From Candidatus Levyibacteriota bacterium (GTDB taxonomy: Bacteria > Patescibacteriota > Microgenomatia > Levybacterales > UBA12049): a DNA stretch of 34,380 nucleotides. The stretch lies in the NCBI GenBank assembly GCA_016188975.1, contig JACPGQ010000038.1, forward strand, positions 1 through 34,380, in the 5' to 3' direction. The position numbers and the translations under genes were made by a program. Positions 25,497 through 34,278 of this stretch are shown one piece after another. A model generated the notes under the pieces. It was not told the DNA's origin and did not search any database. It saw only the letters and a program-made list of their open reading frames with translations. Within the stretch, counting starts at the first letter, position 1; every line of letters starts with the position of its first letter.

Positions 25497-25547
25497 AAAA
25501 TGCAAAATTAATTTTTAACTTTTCACTTTAAACTTTTAATTTATAGT

Positions 25548-25943
25548 ATGGTAAAAGCAGCAGTAAAACCGCAAACGAAGAAAAAAACTACTCCGACAAC
25601 CCCTCACGGGCGCGTCTATATCACAGCTACTTTTAACAATACATTGGTTTCAATAACAAATGAGCAAGGAGAGGTTGTCTCCTGGAGCTCCTCAGGGGCA
25701 AAGGGTTTTAAAGGGACACGAAAATCAACGCCCTATGCTGCCTCTCTGGCTGTTGAGGATGCTGTAAAAAAGGCAGTTGAGCACGGGATGAAGACAGCTG
25801 ACGTATTTGTCAAGGGACCTGGAGCTGGGAGAGATTCATCTCTTCGTGCTATCAAAGCCGCAGGGCTTTCAATCTCTTCAATAGCAGATCTTACACCGAT
25901 TCCGCATAACGGCCCGCGGCCTAAGGCAAGGAGGAGAGTCTAG
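25548..25943 (+). CDS. rpsK: Ribosomal protein S11
   Basis: [63 protein letters not shown]. Confidence 0.97.
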   Translation: MVKAAVKPQTKKKTTPTTPHGRVYITATFNNTLVSITNEQGEVVSWSSSGAKGFKGTRKSTPYAASLAVEDAVKKAVEHGMKTADVFVKGPGAGRDSSLRAIKAAGLSISSIADLTPIPHNGPRPKARRRV

Positions 25944-25944
25944 A

Positions 25945-26547
25945 ATGGGTAAGTATACTGGACCAAAACATCGATTAGCAAGAAGAGAAGGCATTAACGT
26001 GCTGGATAAGCAATCTGCATCACTTCAGAGGCGGCTCATGGTTCCACCCGGCATCCATGGAAAAAAAGGAAAAAGGAGACTCTCTGAGTTTGGGCGACAG
26101 CTACGGGAGAAGCAAAAAGCAAAGGTTATTTATGGCATGTATGAGAAGCAATTTAAGCGTCTTGTCAAAACAGTTGAAAAACAGAAGGGGGATACAAGCG
26201 AGAAGATTATTGCTCTTTTGGAAATGAGGCTAGATAATGTCGTCTACAGGCTCGGCTTTGCAAATTCACGCTTCCAAGCAAGGCAATTTGTCGGACACGG
26301 TCATGTCCTCATCAACGGCCGGAAAATGACGATTCCCTCATACCAAGTAAAAGAGGGTGATGTCATAACGCTTTCGGAGAAGATGCAAAAAGTCCCGGTT
26401 ATTACAGCTCTCCTCTCTGAGAAGAAAGATGTCTTACCCTTTTTGGATAGGCAGGGAACATCAGGAAAGCTTGTCAGGATGCCAAAAAAGGAAGATGTAG
26501 AGGTTCCTTTCAATACACAGCAGATTATTGAATACTACTCACGGTAG
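25945..26547 (+). CDS. rpsD: Ribosomal protein S4
   Basis: MGKYTGPKHRLARREG; LEMRLDNVVYRLGFANSRFQARQFVGHGHVLINGRK. Confidence 0.97.
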   Translation: MGKYTGPKHRLARREGINVLDKQSASLQRRLMVPPGIHGKKGKRRLSEFGRQLREKQKAKVIYGMYEKQFKRLVKTVEKQKGDTSEKIIALLEMRLDNVVYRLGFANSRFQARQFVGHGHVLINGRKMTIPSYQVKEGDVITLSEKMQKVPVITALLSEKKDVLPFLDRQGTSGKLVRMPKKEDVEVPFNTQQIIEYYSR

Positions 26548-26556
26548 TGCTATAAT
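26528..26556 (+). promoter_or_regulatory. Internal promoter TTGAAT (26528-26533), 17 bp, TATAAT (26551-26556) for rpoA
   Basis: TGCTATAAT extended -10, 12 nt before rpoA ATG. Confidence 0.55.
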
Positions 26557-26568
26557 ATACGTCTTGTT

Positions 26569-27492
26569 ATGGTAGACATCGATTTTAAAGTAAAAGAAGT
26601 GACTGCCACAAATGATTACGCAGAGTTCGTTATTGAGCCGTTACAGCCAGGGTATGGCTATACTATCGGTAACGCGCTCCGTCGCGTCTTGTACACTTCC
26701 ATTCCTGGAGCTGCAGTAACTTTTGTAAAGATTTCCGGAGTAAAGCATAAGTTCTCAACACTTCCAGGTCTTAAGGAAAATATTGTTGACCTCCTCCTGA
26801 ACATCAAAGATCTTCATATAAGACTCTCAGACGCAAAAGATTCAGCAGTAATCAAACTCTCAGTAAAGGGTACAAAAGAAATTACGGCAGCAGACTTAGA
26901 TCTTCCAGATGGGGTTGAGGTTTTGAATAAAGATCACAACATTGGTTCCCTCTCTGGCCCAAAAGGGAAATTGGATATGGAAATGACTGTTGAGAGAGGT
27001 TATGAATACTCTCTTGCTGATGAGCGGAAAGCCAGTACACTTGGCGTCATCCCAACAGATGCCATCTTTACACCGGTAAAAAGAGTAAATTACGCTGTTG
27101 AGGCTACCCGTGTCGGTAGGAAAACAAATCTTGATAAGCTGATTGTCAAAGTGTGGACCAACGGCGTTGTCTCGCCGCGTGAAGCTTTGGAAACTGCAGC
27201 AAAGCTGCTCTCAAATAGCTTTTCGCAAATTTATCAGCCAAAATCCTCCACAACAGTTGACACAGTCACAAGTACCTCAACTGTCTCAAATGATCTTATG
27301 AATTTAACAATTGATGAACTTGATTTGCCAACACGTATTTATAATTCTCTTCGAAATGGCGGAATCGAAACAGTTGGACAACTCATTCAGACTCCTAAAA
27401 AAGACATTATCTCCATGCGCAATATGGGAGGAAAATCAATTTCAGTGATTGAAGAGAAATTAGCGGAAAAGGGAATATCACTTTCCGTCTAA
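26569..27492 (+). CDS. rpoA: RNA polymerase alpha subunit
   Basis: FVIEPLQPGYGYTIGNALRRVLYTSIPGAAVTFVKISGVKHKFSTLPGLKENIVDLLLN; CTD DLPTRIYNSLRNGGIETVGQLI. Confidence 0.97.
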   Translation: MVDIDFKVKEVTATNDYAEFVIEPLQPGYGYTIGNALRRVLYTSIPGAAVTFVKISGVKHKFSTLPGLKENIVDLLLNIKDLHIRLSDAKDSAVIKLSVKGTKEITAADLDLPDGVEVLNKDHNIGSLSGPKGKLDMEMTVERGYEYSLADERKASTLGVIPTDAIFTPVKRVNYAVEATRVGRKTNLDKLIVKVWTNGVVSPREALETAAKLLSNSFSQIYQPKSSTTVDTVTSTSTVSNDLMNLTIDELDLPTRIYNSLRNGGIETVGQLIQTPKKDIISMRNMGGKSISVIEEKLAEKGISLSV

Positions 27493-27650
27493 AGTATAAA
27501 TCCGAATATCAAAATTCGAAATTCGAAACAAATTCGAATGTTCAAAATACACAAATTCAAAGTTTATTTTTTGGTCATTTGAATTTTGGTATTGTTTAGG
27601 ATTTCGGATTTAGGATTTCGAGTTTATAACTTTGGCCTTTGCCAAAGTTA
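27493..27650. repeat. Dyad region between rpoA and rplQ including hairpin TAACTTTGGC CTTT GCCAAAGTTA (27627-27650)
   Basis: ATAAATCCGAATATCAAAATTCGAAATTCG ... GATTTCGGATTTAGGATTTCGAGTTTATAA; 10-bp perfect stem. Confidence 0.65.
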
Positions 27651-27660
27651 ATTTGTATTT

Positions 27661-28125
27661 ATGAGAAAAAACGTTTTCGGAAGACAGCTAGGGAGAGACG
27701 CGAATGAGAGGAAAGCACTTTTTAAATCGCTTGCCTCAGCACTCGTTTTGGAAGAGCGCATAGCTACAACCCACGCAAAGGCAAAAGCTGTACGGCCATA
27801 TGTTGAGAAGCTTGTGACAAAAGCCCGCAAAGGAGAAGCTGCTCTGCGCCTTCTTGAGCCGTATCTCTCCAAGGAAGCTGCAGTGAAAATGGTAGAGAAA
27901 ATTGGGCCGCGATTTAGCAAGAGAAACGGTGGATACACGAGAATTGTCTTTGCCGGAAACAGAATTGCAGACAATGCTTCAATGGCAGTTATCGAGTTTG
28001 TTGAAAAAGGGCAACCAGTTGCGGCGTCAAAAAAAGCAGAGGCAAAACCAGCATCAAAAACATCAGCAAAGAGAGCGTCTGTTTCTTCGACGAAACGATT
28101 AAGTCAGGTTGAGAGGAAAGTATGA
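27661..28125 (+). CDS. rplQ: Ribosomal protein L17
   Basis: GRQLGRDANERKALFKSLASALVLEERIATTHAKAKAVRPYVEKLVT. Confidence 0.95.
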   Translation: MRKNVFGRQLGRDANERKALFKSLASALVLEERIATTHAKAKAVRPYVEKLVTKARKGEAALRLLEPYLSKEAAVKMVEKIGPRFSKRNGGYTRIVFAGNRIADNASMAVIEFVEKGQPVAASKKAEAKPASKTSAKRASVSSTKRLSQVERKV

Positions 28126-28547
28126 ATCAGAGAATAACACAAGCAACAAAAATCGGTGACGTAAAGCGAGCATGGCATGTTATTGATGTTGACGGAAAAG
28201 TACTCGGGAGAGTTGCGACACAGATTGCAGGTCTTCTGATGGGAAAATCAAAACCGACGTTTGTGAGAAATCTTGATTGTGGCGACTATGTCATTATCGT
28301 GAACGCTGAGAAGGTACGCGTTACGGGTAAGAAAGAAGAGCAGAAAGAGTACTATCGATACTCAGGATATCCCGGAGGACTCACTATTGAGAAGCTCAGG
28401 AATCTCAGGGCAAGGCGTCCTGAGGAGATTATTATGCGGGCGGTAAAGGGTATGTTGCCACAAAACAGGCTTCGTGATGGTATGCTCAAAAGGCTAAAAG
28501 TTTTTGTTGGACCGGAGCATATATATGCAGATAAACTGAAAACATAA
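28122..28547 (+). CDS. rplM: Ribosomal protein L13
   Basis: WHVIDVDGKVLGRVATQIAGLLMGKSKPTFVRNLDCGDYVIIVNAEKV. Confidence 0.96.
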   Translation: MNQRITQATKIGDVKRAWHVIDVDGKVLGRVATQIAGLLMGKSKPTFVRNLDCGDYVIIVNAEKVRVTGKKEEQKEYYRYSGYPGGLTIEKLRNLRARRPEEIIMRAVKGMLPQNRLRDGMLKRLKVFVGPEHIYADKLKT

Positions 28548-28548
28548 T

Positions 28549-28613
28549 GTCGTTTCGAGGCGTTGCCGAGAAATCCCATGGGATCCTCACTCGCTTCGCT
28601 CCTCAGGATGACA
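28549..28613. repeat. Family D-related palindromic element
   Basis: GTCGTTTCGAGGCGTTGCCGAGAAATCCCATGGGATCCTCACTCGCTTCGCTCCTCAGGATGACAAC. Confidence 0.6.
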
Positions 28614-28626
28614 ACAATAGAGGACT

Positions 28627-29109
28627 ATGGCAGAAGTACAAAAGGAAACAACAAAAACAAACAACGGAAAGCAGAAAAAAGACTACATTTTTGCAGTTGG
28701 AAGACGGAAAGACTCAGTTGCGCGTGTGAGACTCTACGAAACCGTGAAAGATGGCTTGGTTTGGGAGGGCACAACTATCAAAAAGGGCGATATCATTGTC
28801 AACAAGAAACCTATCAGTGAGTATTTTTCAGGTGAAACGATGCGTCATCAGTATACAGAGCCAATCCGTGTCATCAACGCTCAGAATAAATATACCTTTA
28901 CTATCGCTGTGACAGGTGGAGGTAAAGTAGGACAACTCCATGCTACAATTCATGGCATTGCAAGGTCGCTAGCAGAATTAGATAAGAAAACTTTCAGACC
29001 TACCCTTAAGAAAAAAGGATTCCTCACTCGAGATCCCCGTTCTCGGGAACGACGAATGGTCGGAACTGGCGGAAAAGCGAGGAGAGCGAAACAATCTCCA
29101 AAGCGTTAA
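28627..29109 (+). CDS. rpsI: Ribosomal protein S9
   Basis: YIFAVGRRKDSVARVRLYE; GGGKVGQLHATIHGIARSLAELD; GFLTRDPRSRERRMVGTGGKARRAKQSPKR. Confidence 0.96.
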   Translation: MAEVQKETTKTNNGKQKKDYIFAVGRRKDSVARVRLYETVKDGLVWEGTTIKKGDIIVNKKPISEYFSGETMRHQYTEPIRVINAQNKYTFTIAVTGGGKVGQLHATIHGIARSLAELDKKTFRPTLKKKGFLTRDPRSRERRMVGTGGKARRAKQSPKR

Positions 29110-29188
29110 AACGTCCTCATCGGTCTTCAATAGCATACTTTATCTTTGTGTAGATTTCACAATTATCGAGGTGTAGTATACTTTCAGC

Positions 29189-30238
29189 ATGGGAAAAACT
29201 GGTATCAAAGATGCAATCTCGAAATTGGCATACGACGCGATTGATCAGAGACTCTTCCCCGGGTGTGTTATAGGAGTTGTGACAAGAGAAGGTGAAAACA
29301 TCATACGTCCGTTTGGCCAGTTTACGTATGATGCTAATGCAAAACGTGTTAGAGAGGATACGATCTATGATGTGGCCTCAATCACGAAATCTATTCCGAC
29401 AAGCTGTCTTGCTCTCTACTTAATCGAGCAGAAAAAAATGTCACTCGGTGATCCTCTTATCTTTTATATTCCAGAGTATAAAGGAGCATTCCGTGAAGAA
29501 ATAACTATACTTCATCTTCTCACGCAAACACTACAATTTTCTTCTCCTCTTTCATCTATTGCACACCTGAAGCCTGACGAAATGATCGAAAAAATAGTCC
29601 ATGCAAATTTGTTACGTTATCCTGGGAGTACCTATTATTATGCAAATGCGACAAGTATTCTTCTTGGGATGGTTATAGAAAAGGTGACAGGAAAATCACT
29701 TGATAGCGCTGCGCAAGAAGTTTTCTTTACGCCCTTAGGAATGACCCAGACAACATTCCACCCTTCAAGCAATACTCCTCCAACTGAAGTATCGTCTTCA
29801 GGAAAAGATGTAAAGGGAATCGTGCATGATGAAAGCGCACGAGCTCTACTGCCTCGGACTGTTGGTTCTGCGGGGTTATTTACATCGGTTCCAGATCTCC
29901 TACGATTTTTGCAGATGCTTCTTACTGGAGGTAGTCTTGATGGCAGATACTACTTTTCAGAGGAGACAGTAAAAAGCATGTATGTGAACCATTTCCCAAA
30001 CTTTTCTGTCTCAGTCGGACTTGGTTGGGAACTCTCAGCAAGTTTTATGGGAGACAAACCGGGAAAGACCACCTTTGGTAAGACAGGTTTTACTGGATGT
30101 ATGGCTGTGTGTGATAGGACAAAAGGTTTGGGCATTGTTATGCTGTCAAATCGTACGTATCCTCATCGTCCACCATCAGGAGATGCTATACATCAAGTGA
30201 GGAGGAGTTTTTGTGAAGCTGTTTTCTCCACAGGATAA
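29189..30238 (+). CDS. Serine hydrolase, beta-lactamase/PBP-like class C family
   Basis: DVASITKSIPTS (SxxK); YYYANATSILLGMVIEKVTGKS; FGKTGFTGCMAVCD. Confidence 0.88.
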   Translation: MGKTGIKDAISKLAYDAIDQRLFPGCVIGVVTREGENIIRPFGQFTYDANAKRVREDTIYDVASITKSIPTSCLALYLIEQKKMSLGDPLIFYIPEYKGAFREEITILHLLTQTLQFSSPLSSIAHLKPDEMIEKIVHANLLRYPGSTYYYANATSILLGMVIEKVTGKSLDSAAQEVFFTPLGMTQTTFHPSSNTPPTEVSSSGKDVKGIVHDESARALLPRTVGSAGLFTSVPDLLRFLQMLLTGGSLDGRYYFSEETVKSMYVNHFPNFSVSVGLGWELSASFMGDKPGKTTFGKTGFTGCMAVCDRTKGLGIVMLSNRTYPHRPPSGDAIHQVRRSFCEAVFSTG

Positions 30239-30299
30239 GTATGTATAGTAGGTTAGTGCATTATACACATGCCCAGACCTAGTTTGAGAGATTTTTTGG

Positions 30300-30305
30300 T
30301 ATAAT
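30300..30305 (+). promoter_or_regulatory. Promoter -10 TATAAT (TTTTTTGGTATAAT) for nadD
   Basis: 9 nt upstream of ATG 30315. Confidence 0.5.
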
Positions 30306-30314
30306 CATCACATA

Positions 30315-30890
30315 ATGGGAAGTATGAAAGTTGCAGTTTTTGGCGGGCGGTTTGACCCGCCACACATCGGGCATTACTGGGTTATACGGCAGGTGTTAGA
30401 TTTTCGGAGAGACATCGAAAAAGTTATCCTCGTTCCCTCGTACCAGCACCAGTGGAAAGATGCCGTCGCGATGGGTGAAGAGCGGTTGGAGATGTTATCG
30501 ACTTTCACAAGTGAGCATATTGAAGTTTCCGATATTGAGCTCCAACGAAGAGGAGTAAGCTACTCAATCGATACAATCAAAGCGCTGAAAGAGAAAGAGC
30601 ATTCGGACATAACCTGGATTCTTGGGTCAGATATTCTTTCGGAGTTTGACAGGTGGGAGAAAGCACAGGAGCTAGTGAAAGAAGCGACATTCCTTATTTT
30701 TCCGCGTGATCCGTACCATCTCCCTGAAAAAATTCCACAAGGATTTGAAGTGCTTTCAGACCATAGGTTGATTACTTCAAATCTCTCATCAACGGTAATT
30801 AAACGTCGAAGAAAACAGGGGATGTCGCTTAAGGGGTTTGTCCTTCCGGAAGTCGAAGAGTATATTTTGGAGCATGAACTATACAAATAG
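30315..30890 (+). CDS. nadD: Nicotinate-nucleotide adenylyltransferase-like (alternative start 30324)
   Basis: VAVFGGRFDPPHIGHYWVIRQVL; SDITWILGSDILSEFDRWEKAQEL; SSTVIKRRRKQG. Confidence 0.85.
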   Translation: MGSMKVAVFGGRFDPPHIGHYWVIRQVLDFRRDIEKVILVPSYQHQWKDAVAMGEERLEMLSTFTSEHIEVSDIELQRRGVSYSIDTIKALKEKEHSDITWILGSDILSEFDRWEKAQELVKEATFLIFPRDPYHLPEKIPQGFEVLSDHRLITSNLSSTVIKRRRKQGMSLKGFVLPEVEEYILEHELYK

Positions 30891-30902
30891 TGGGGGTCAT
30901 TT

Positions 30903-31024
30903 TCGTCATTGCGAGTCCTTGAGGGGGCGAAGCCACGTACCGTACGGTACATGGCGAAGCAATCTCTTAAAATGAAAAGCTTACATGAGATCGCTTCGGT
31001 TGCTATGTTTCCTCGCGATGACGA
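30903..31024. repeat. Family D palindromic element, left of nadE
   Basis: TCGTCATTGCGAG ... CTCGCGATGACGA; internal palindrome GTACCGTACGGTAC (30937-30950). Confidence 0.8.
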
Positions 31025-31051
31025 AATCATTTCTAATGCGCGGTAAATATT

Positions 31052-31834
31052 ATGTCTTTATTAACTGATCCACAAAAAGAAGAAGAAAGAATTATCGAAT
31101 TCATCAGGCAGATATTGAGAAAAACAGATCTCGCTGGGATCGTCGTCGCGTTGTCAGGCGGCGTTGATTCAGCAACCGTTCTAACACTTGTCGTGAGGGC
31201 GATTGGTCGTGAGAGAACTCATGTGCTTCTTCTTCCTTGCGGAAATCTCAATGATAACGGGATGAAGCGCGCGAAGAATTTTGTCACCTACCTGGGGTTG
31301 CCGGATGAAAATATCCAACTACGAGATATTTCTCCCGTTGTTACTGCGGCGTCACGTGTTGTAGGTTTGGAAGAGGATGGGGTTAGAAAAGGAAACATCA
31401 TGGCCAGATCGCGAATGATAGTGCTCTATGATTATGCGAGAAAGCATACTCTTTTAGTGTCTGGGACTGAGAACCGATCGGAATTTTATCTTGGTTACTT
31501 TACCCGTTTTGGTGATGAGGCATCGGATTTTGAGCCGATCCGCCACCTCTACAAAACACAGGTGTATCAACTCGCCAAGCATTTAGAAATTCCACGTGGA
31601 ATTATTAACGCTAAGCCAACTGCGAATTTATGGAAAGATCAAACAGATGAGGAGGAATTTGGTTTTTCCTATAAAGATGCAGACCTTGTACTAGAGCAGT
31701 ATTTCGATGAGCTACGCTCAGTTGATGCTATTGAGAAAGAATTTTCTCACGCCGGAAAGATTATCGAGTATGTAAAGAAAAATCATTTTAAACATGAGGT
31801 TCCGTATCTTCCGGATTTTACGATTGATGAATGA
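31052..31834 (+). CDS. nadE: NAD+ synthase (ammonia-type)
   Basis: GIVVALSGGVDSATVLTLVVRAIG; LLVSGTENRSEFYLGYFTRFGDEASDFEPIRHLYKTQVYQLAKHL. Confidence 0.94.
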   Translation: MSLLTDPQKEEERIIEFIRQILRKTDLAGIVVALSGGVDSATVLTLVVRAIGRERTHVLLLPCGNLNDNGMKRAKNFVTYLGLPDENIQLRDISPVVTAASRVVGLEEDGVRKGNIMARSRMIVLYDYARKHTLLVSGTENRSEFYLGYFTRFGDEASDFEPIRHLYKTQVYQLAKHLEIPRGIINAKPTANLWKDQTDEEEFGFSYKDADLVLEQYFDELRSVDAIEKEFSHAGKIIEYVKKNHFKHEVPYLPDFTIDE

Positions 31835-31845
31835 CTTACCGCGTT

Positions 31846-31980
31846 GTCATTGCGAGCGAAGCGAAGCCACGTACCGTACGGTACATGGCGAAGCAATCTC
31901 TTAAAATAATTTTCTTCAATTGAAGAACTTTGTATTAGATTGCTTCGTCGGTCGCCTTTGGCGAACCTTCTCGCAATGAC
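31846..31980. repeat. Family D palindromic element, right of nadE
   Basis: GTCATTGCGAG ... CTCGCAATGAC perfect 11-bp ends; internal GTACCGTACGGTAC (31871-31884). Confidence 0.8.
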
Positions 31981-32031
31981 GCTTCATTTTTACGGATTGA
32001 CGAGTAGGGAAAAGTGCTGTAGCGTAAAAGT

Positions 32032-32373
32032 ATGAACCTTCTGATACAGATTTTTATCAACGGACTTGCAGTTTTCTTGACCGCTTATATTCTCCCAGGA
32101 GTGCACGTTAATAATTTCATCACTGCAATTGTTGTTGGCGTTGTTTTAGGTATTATCAATGCATTTGTGAAACCACTCCTCGTTCTTCTCACGCTTCCAA
32201 TTACGATAGTCACCCTTGGTTTGTTTTACTTTGTCTTAAATGCGTTACTGATTCTGCTTGTTGCCCGAATCGTCCTGGGATTTACCGTGGCGAATTTCTG
32301 GTGGGCACTTTTGTTTAGCCTCGTTATTTCCCTTGTCTCCTGGTTTTTCCACCAAGTTGCACACACAAAGTAG
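32032..32373 (+). CDS. Phage holin family (4-TMS superfamily IV-like) membrane protein
   Basis: Four TM segments; AIVVGVVLGIINAFVKPLLVLLTLPITIVTLGLFYFVLNALLILL. Confidence 0.8.
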   Translation: MNLLIQIFINGLAVFLTAYILPGVHVNNFITAIVVGVVLGIINAFVKPLLVLLTLPITIVTLGLFYFVLNALLILLVARIVLGFTVANFWWALLFSLVISLVSWFFHQVAHTK

Positions 32374-32853
32374 CTATTTTCTTCGAAGAAGGAGGATGCC
32401 GAGGAGGATAAGGACTATTGGCCACAGTTTTCCAAGGTCGATATCATAGTAGCCAAAATTATTAAGGATGATGATAAGTCCGACTGCGATAAGGATGATC
32501 GCCCCCCACGGACGATAAGATTGTTGATCATCAATTCTCATTGAGGCGGCGATATTTTTAGCTCTCCCTTTCATCTCAGCGATATTTTCCCTGATAGGAT
32601 CATTTGTTTCGCCCGTAGACTCCGAAGGAACAACAATCCAGAGAACAATATAAAGAAGCAGCCCAGAACCGCCAAAAAGTGTCAGAAGAATAAAAACGAT
32701 ACGAACAAGTGTGGGATCGATATTTGCGTATTCGCCGATGCCTCCGGCAACACCCCCAAGAATCCTGTTTGTTTCTGAACGATAGAGCCTCATGGGAGAT
32801 GAGATTCTTGGTTCCTCAACTTTTTCTGAAGTCTCTGATTTTTTTGTTGCCAT
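32374..32853 (-). CDS. PspC domain protein
   Basis: RLYRSETNRILGGVAGGIGEYANIDPTLVRIVFILLTLFGGSGLLLYIVLWIVVP. Confidence 0.88.
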   Translation of the reverse strand: MATKKSETSEKVEEPRISSPMRLYRSETNRILGGVAGGIGEYANIDPTLVRIVFILLTLFGGSGLLLYIVLWIVVPSESTGETNDPIRENIAEMKGRAKNIAASMRIDDQQSYRPWGAIILIAVGLIIILNNFGYYDIDLGKLWPIVLILLGILLLRRK

Positions 32854-32950
32854 AGATTTTTACGCATATAGTATAACCCAAAGGAGTTACAAAAGAAATA
32901 ATGTTGTGACCCTCTTGACAGCGCTCTTGTTCTTTCGATAGGCTAAGTGT

Positions 32951-33664
32951 ATGGTAAAAAAACTGAAGAAGAAGGTTATTACCAGGAAAAAATCAACCCG
33001 CACCAAGGGTCCCGTCGGATTTTTTTATTTCAGACGCTTCGTAATCATCTCAGTGCTTGCGGCGCTTTTTTTCACAGGCGTCGTAGCGATTACGCAGACG
33101 CAAGCGTGGTTTTACTTTTACACGGGAAAGGAGCAATTCATCCCCAATGATCCATCAAAGACAGTTGGTTACTTCCATGGGAAAGAAGTTTCAGTTCCTA
33201 CAACGCTCGTTTCGTATGACATGCAGCAGGAGAAGAAAGTGGTGCTTGGCGATACGAGTAACAAGCGGATTGAAGTTGACCTTACCAACCAGCGTGTCTA
33301 TGCATTTGAAAACGGAAACAAAGTGTACGACTTTCTCGTTTCTACCGGAAAGTGGGGAAGGACACCAGTCGGAGAATTTACTGTCCACAGGCGAGTTCCT
33401 GTTCAGGCAATGACTGGAGGGAGCAAGGCACTGGGAACGTACTACTACTTACCAGGCGTCAAATATGTGCAGTTTTTTGGCAACAGCCAGATTCCGTGGT
33501 GGAGAGGATACAGTTTCCATAGTACCTACTGGCACAACAATTTTGGCCATCCGATGAGTCACGGATGTATTAATATGACGTTTGCCGACGCAGAGACGCT
33601 GTGGAATTGGTCCGGAGATACAGGAACGAAAGTTGTGATCTACGGAACAACACCAGCAAGCTAA
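32951..33664 (+). CDS. L,D-transpeptidase (YkuD), membrane anchored
   Basis: IEVDLTNQRVYAFENGNKVYDFLVSTGK; HSTYWHNNFGHPMSHGCINM. Confidence 0.92.
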   Translation: MVKKLKKKVITRKKSTRTKGPVGFFYFRRFVIISVLAALFFTGVVAITQTQAWFYFYTGKEQFIPNDPSKTVGYFHGKEVSVPTTLVSYDMQQEKKVVLGDTSNKRIEVDLTNQRVYAFENGNKVYDFLVSTGKWGRTPVGEFTVHRRVPVQAMTGGSKALGTYYYLPGVKYVQFFGNSQIPWWRGYSFHSTYWHNNFGHPMSHGCINMTFADAETLWNWSGDTGTKVVIYGTTPAS

Positions 33665-33690
33665 GATTCAAATTCTCTTTTAGATATTCT

Positions 33691-33816
33691 TGAAGTGAGA
33701 TGTGCGATGTCTTTGAATATGAACACTTGAAGTTTTGACTGCTTGAATTCAAGAGCTCGAGGCTTCAAAAGATCAGTTTCAAGGATACCTCACCTCCAAC
33801 ATCAAAGTATCAAGTT
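33691..33816. repeat. Family C long dyad, copy 2
   Basis: TGAAGTGAGATGTGCGA ... CTTGAATTCAAG (33742-33753) ... GATACCTCACCTCCAACATCAAAGTATCAAGT. Confidence 0.7.
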
Positions 33817-34236
33817 TTATTTCAACAAATTCAATCCAGTCTCCTCGTCAAATGCTCTCTCAAGTTTTTCTCCCAACACTGTTAGGTGAATCTCGCACGT
33901 TGCTGAGACGATGAGCTCTTTGACGTGACCGCCGAAGACTTTGTAATCTTTCCCAGCAAAACTTCCATGAGCATGAATAACATGTCTTCCATCCATCTTG
34001 GCGATATTTCCTATGATGCCTACTATTTCAAGATCCTCTTCTGTCGTGTGGTCAAGGTATTTTTTCCTTTCCAAATCATAGTAGGCAACCGTTACTTTTT
34101 GACAAGCACCCAGAGCAGTGAAGTATCCAGACGGAATTGCTTCTTTTTTGCAATACGTTACTAGTTGGGAGAGAACTTCCTCGCCTTTGTCAAAACGAAC
34201 GATACGCGTTCTTTCATCATTGTATAAGATTTTCAT
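33817..34236 (-). CDS. PPC/DUF296 domain protein
   Basis: IPSGYFTALGACQKVTVAYYD; HVIHAHGSFAGKDYKVFGGHVKELIVSATCEI. Confidence 0.85.
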   Translation of the reverse strand: MKILYNDERTRIVRFDKGEEVLSQLVTYCKKEAIPSGYFTALGACQKVTVAYYDLERKKYLDHTTEEDLEIVGIIGNIAKMDGRHVIHAHGSFAGKDYKVFGGHVKELIVSATCEIHLTVLGEKLERAFDEETGLNLLK

Positions 34237-34278
34237 TTCTGTATTATATCGCTTCCTGCTATGCTAGAATAGCCTATT

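Noticed and set aside
28547-28820. ORFs 28547-28729 and 28563-28820
   Set aside because: Out of frame with rpsI and partly derived from the Family D repeat; no protein-level support
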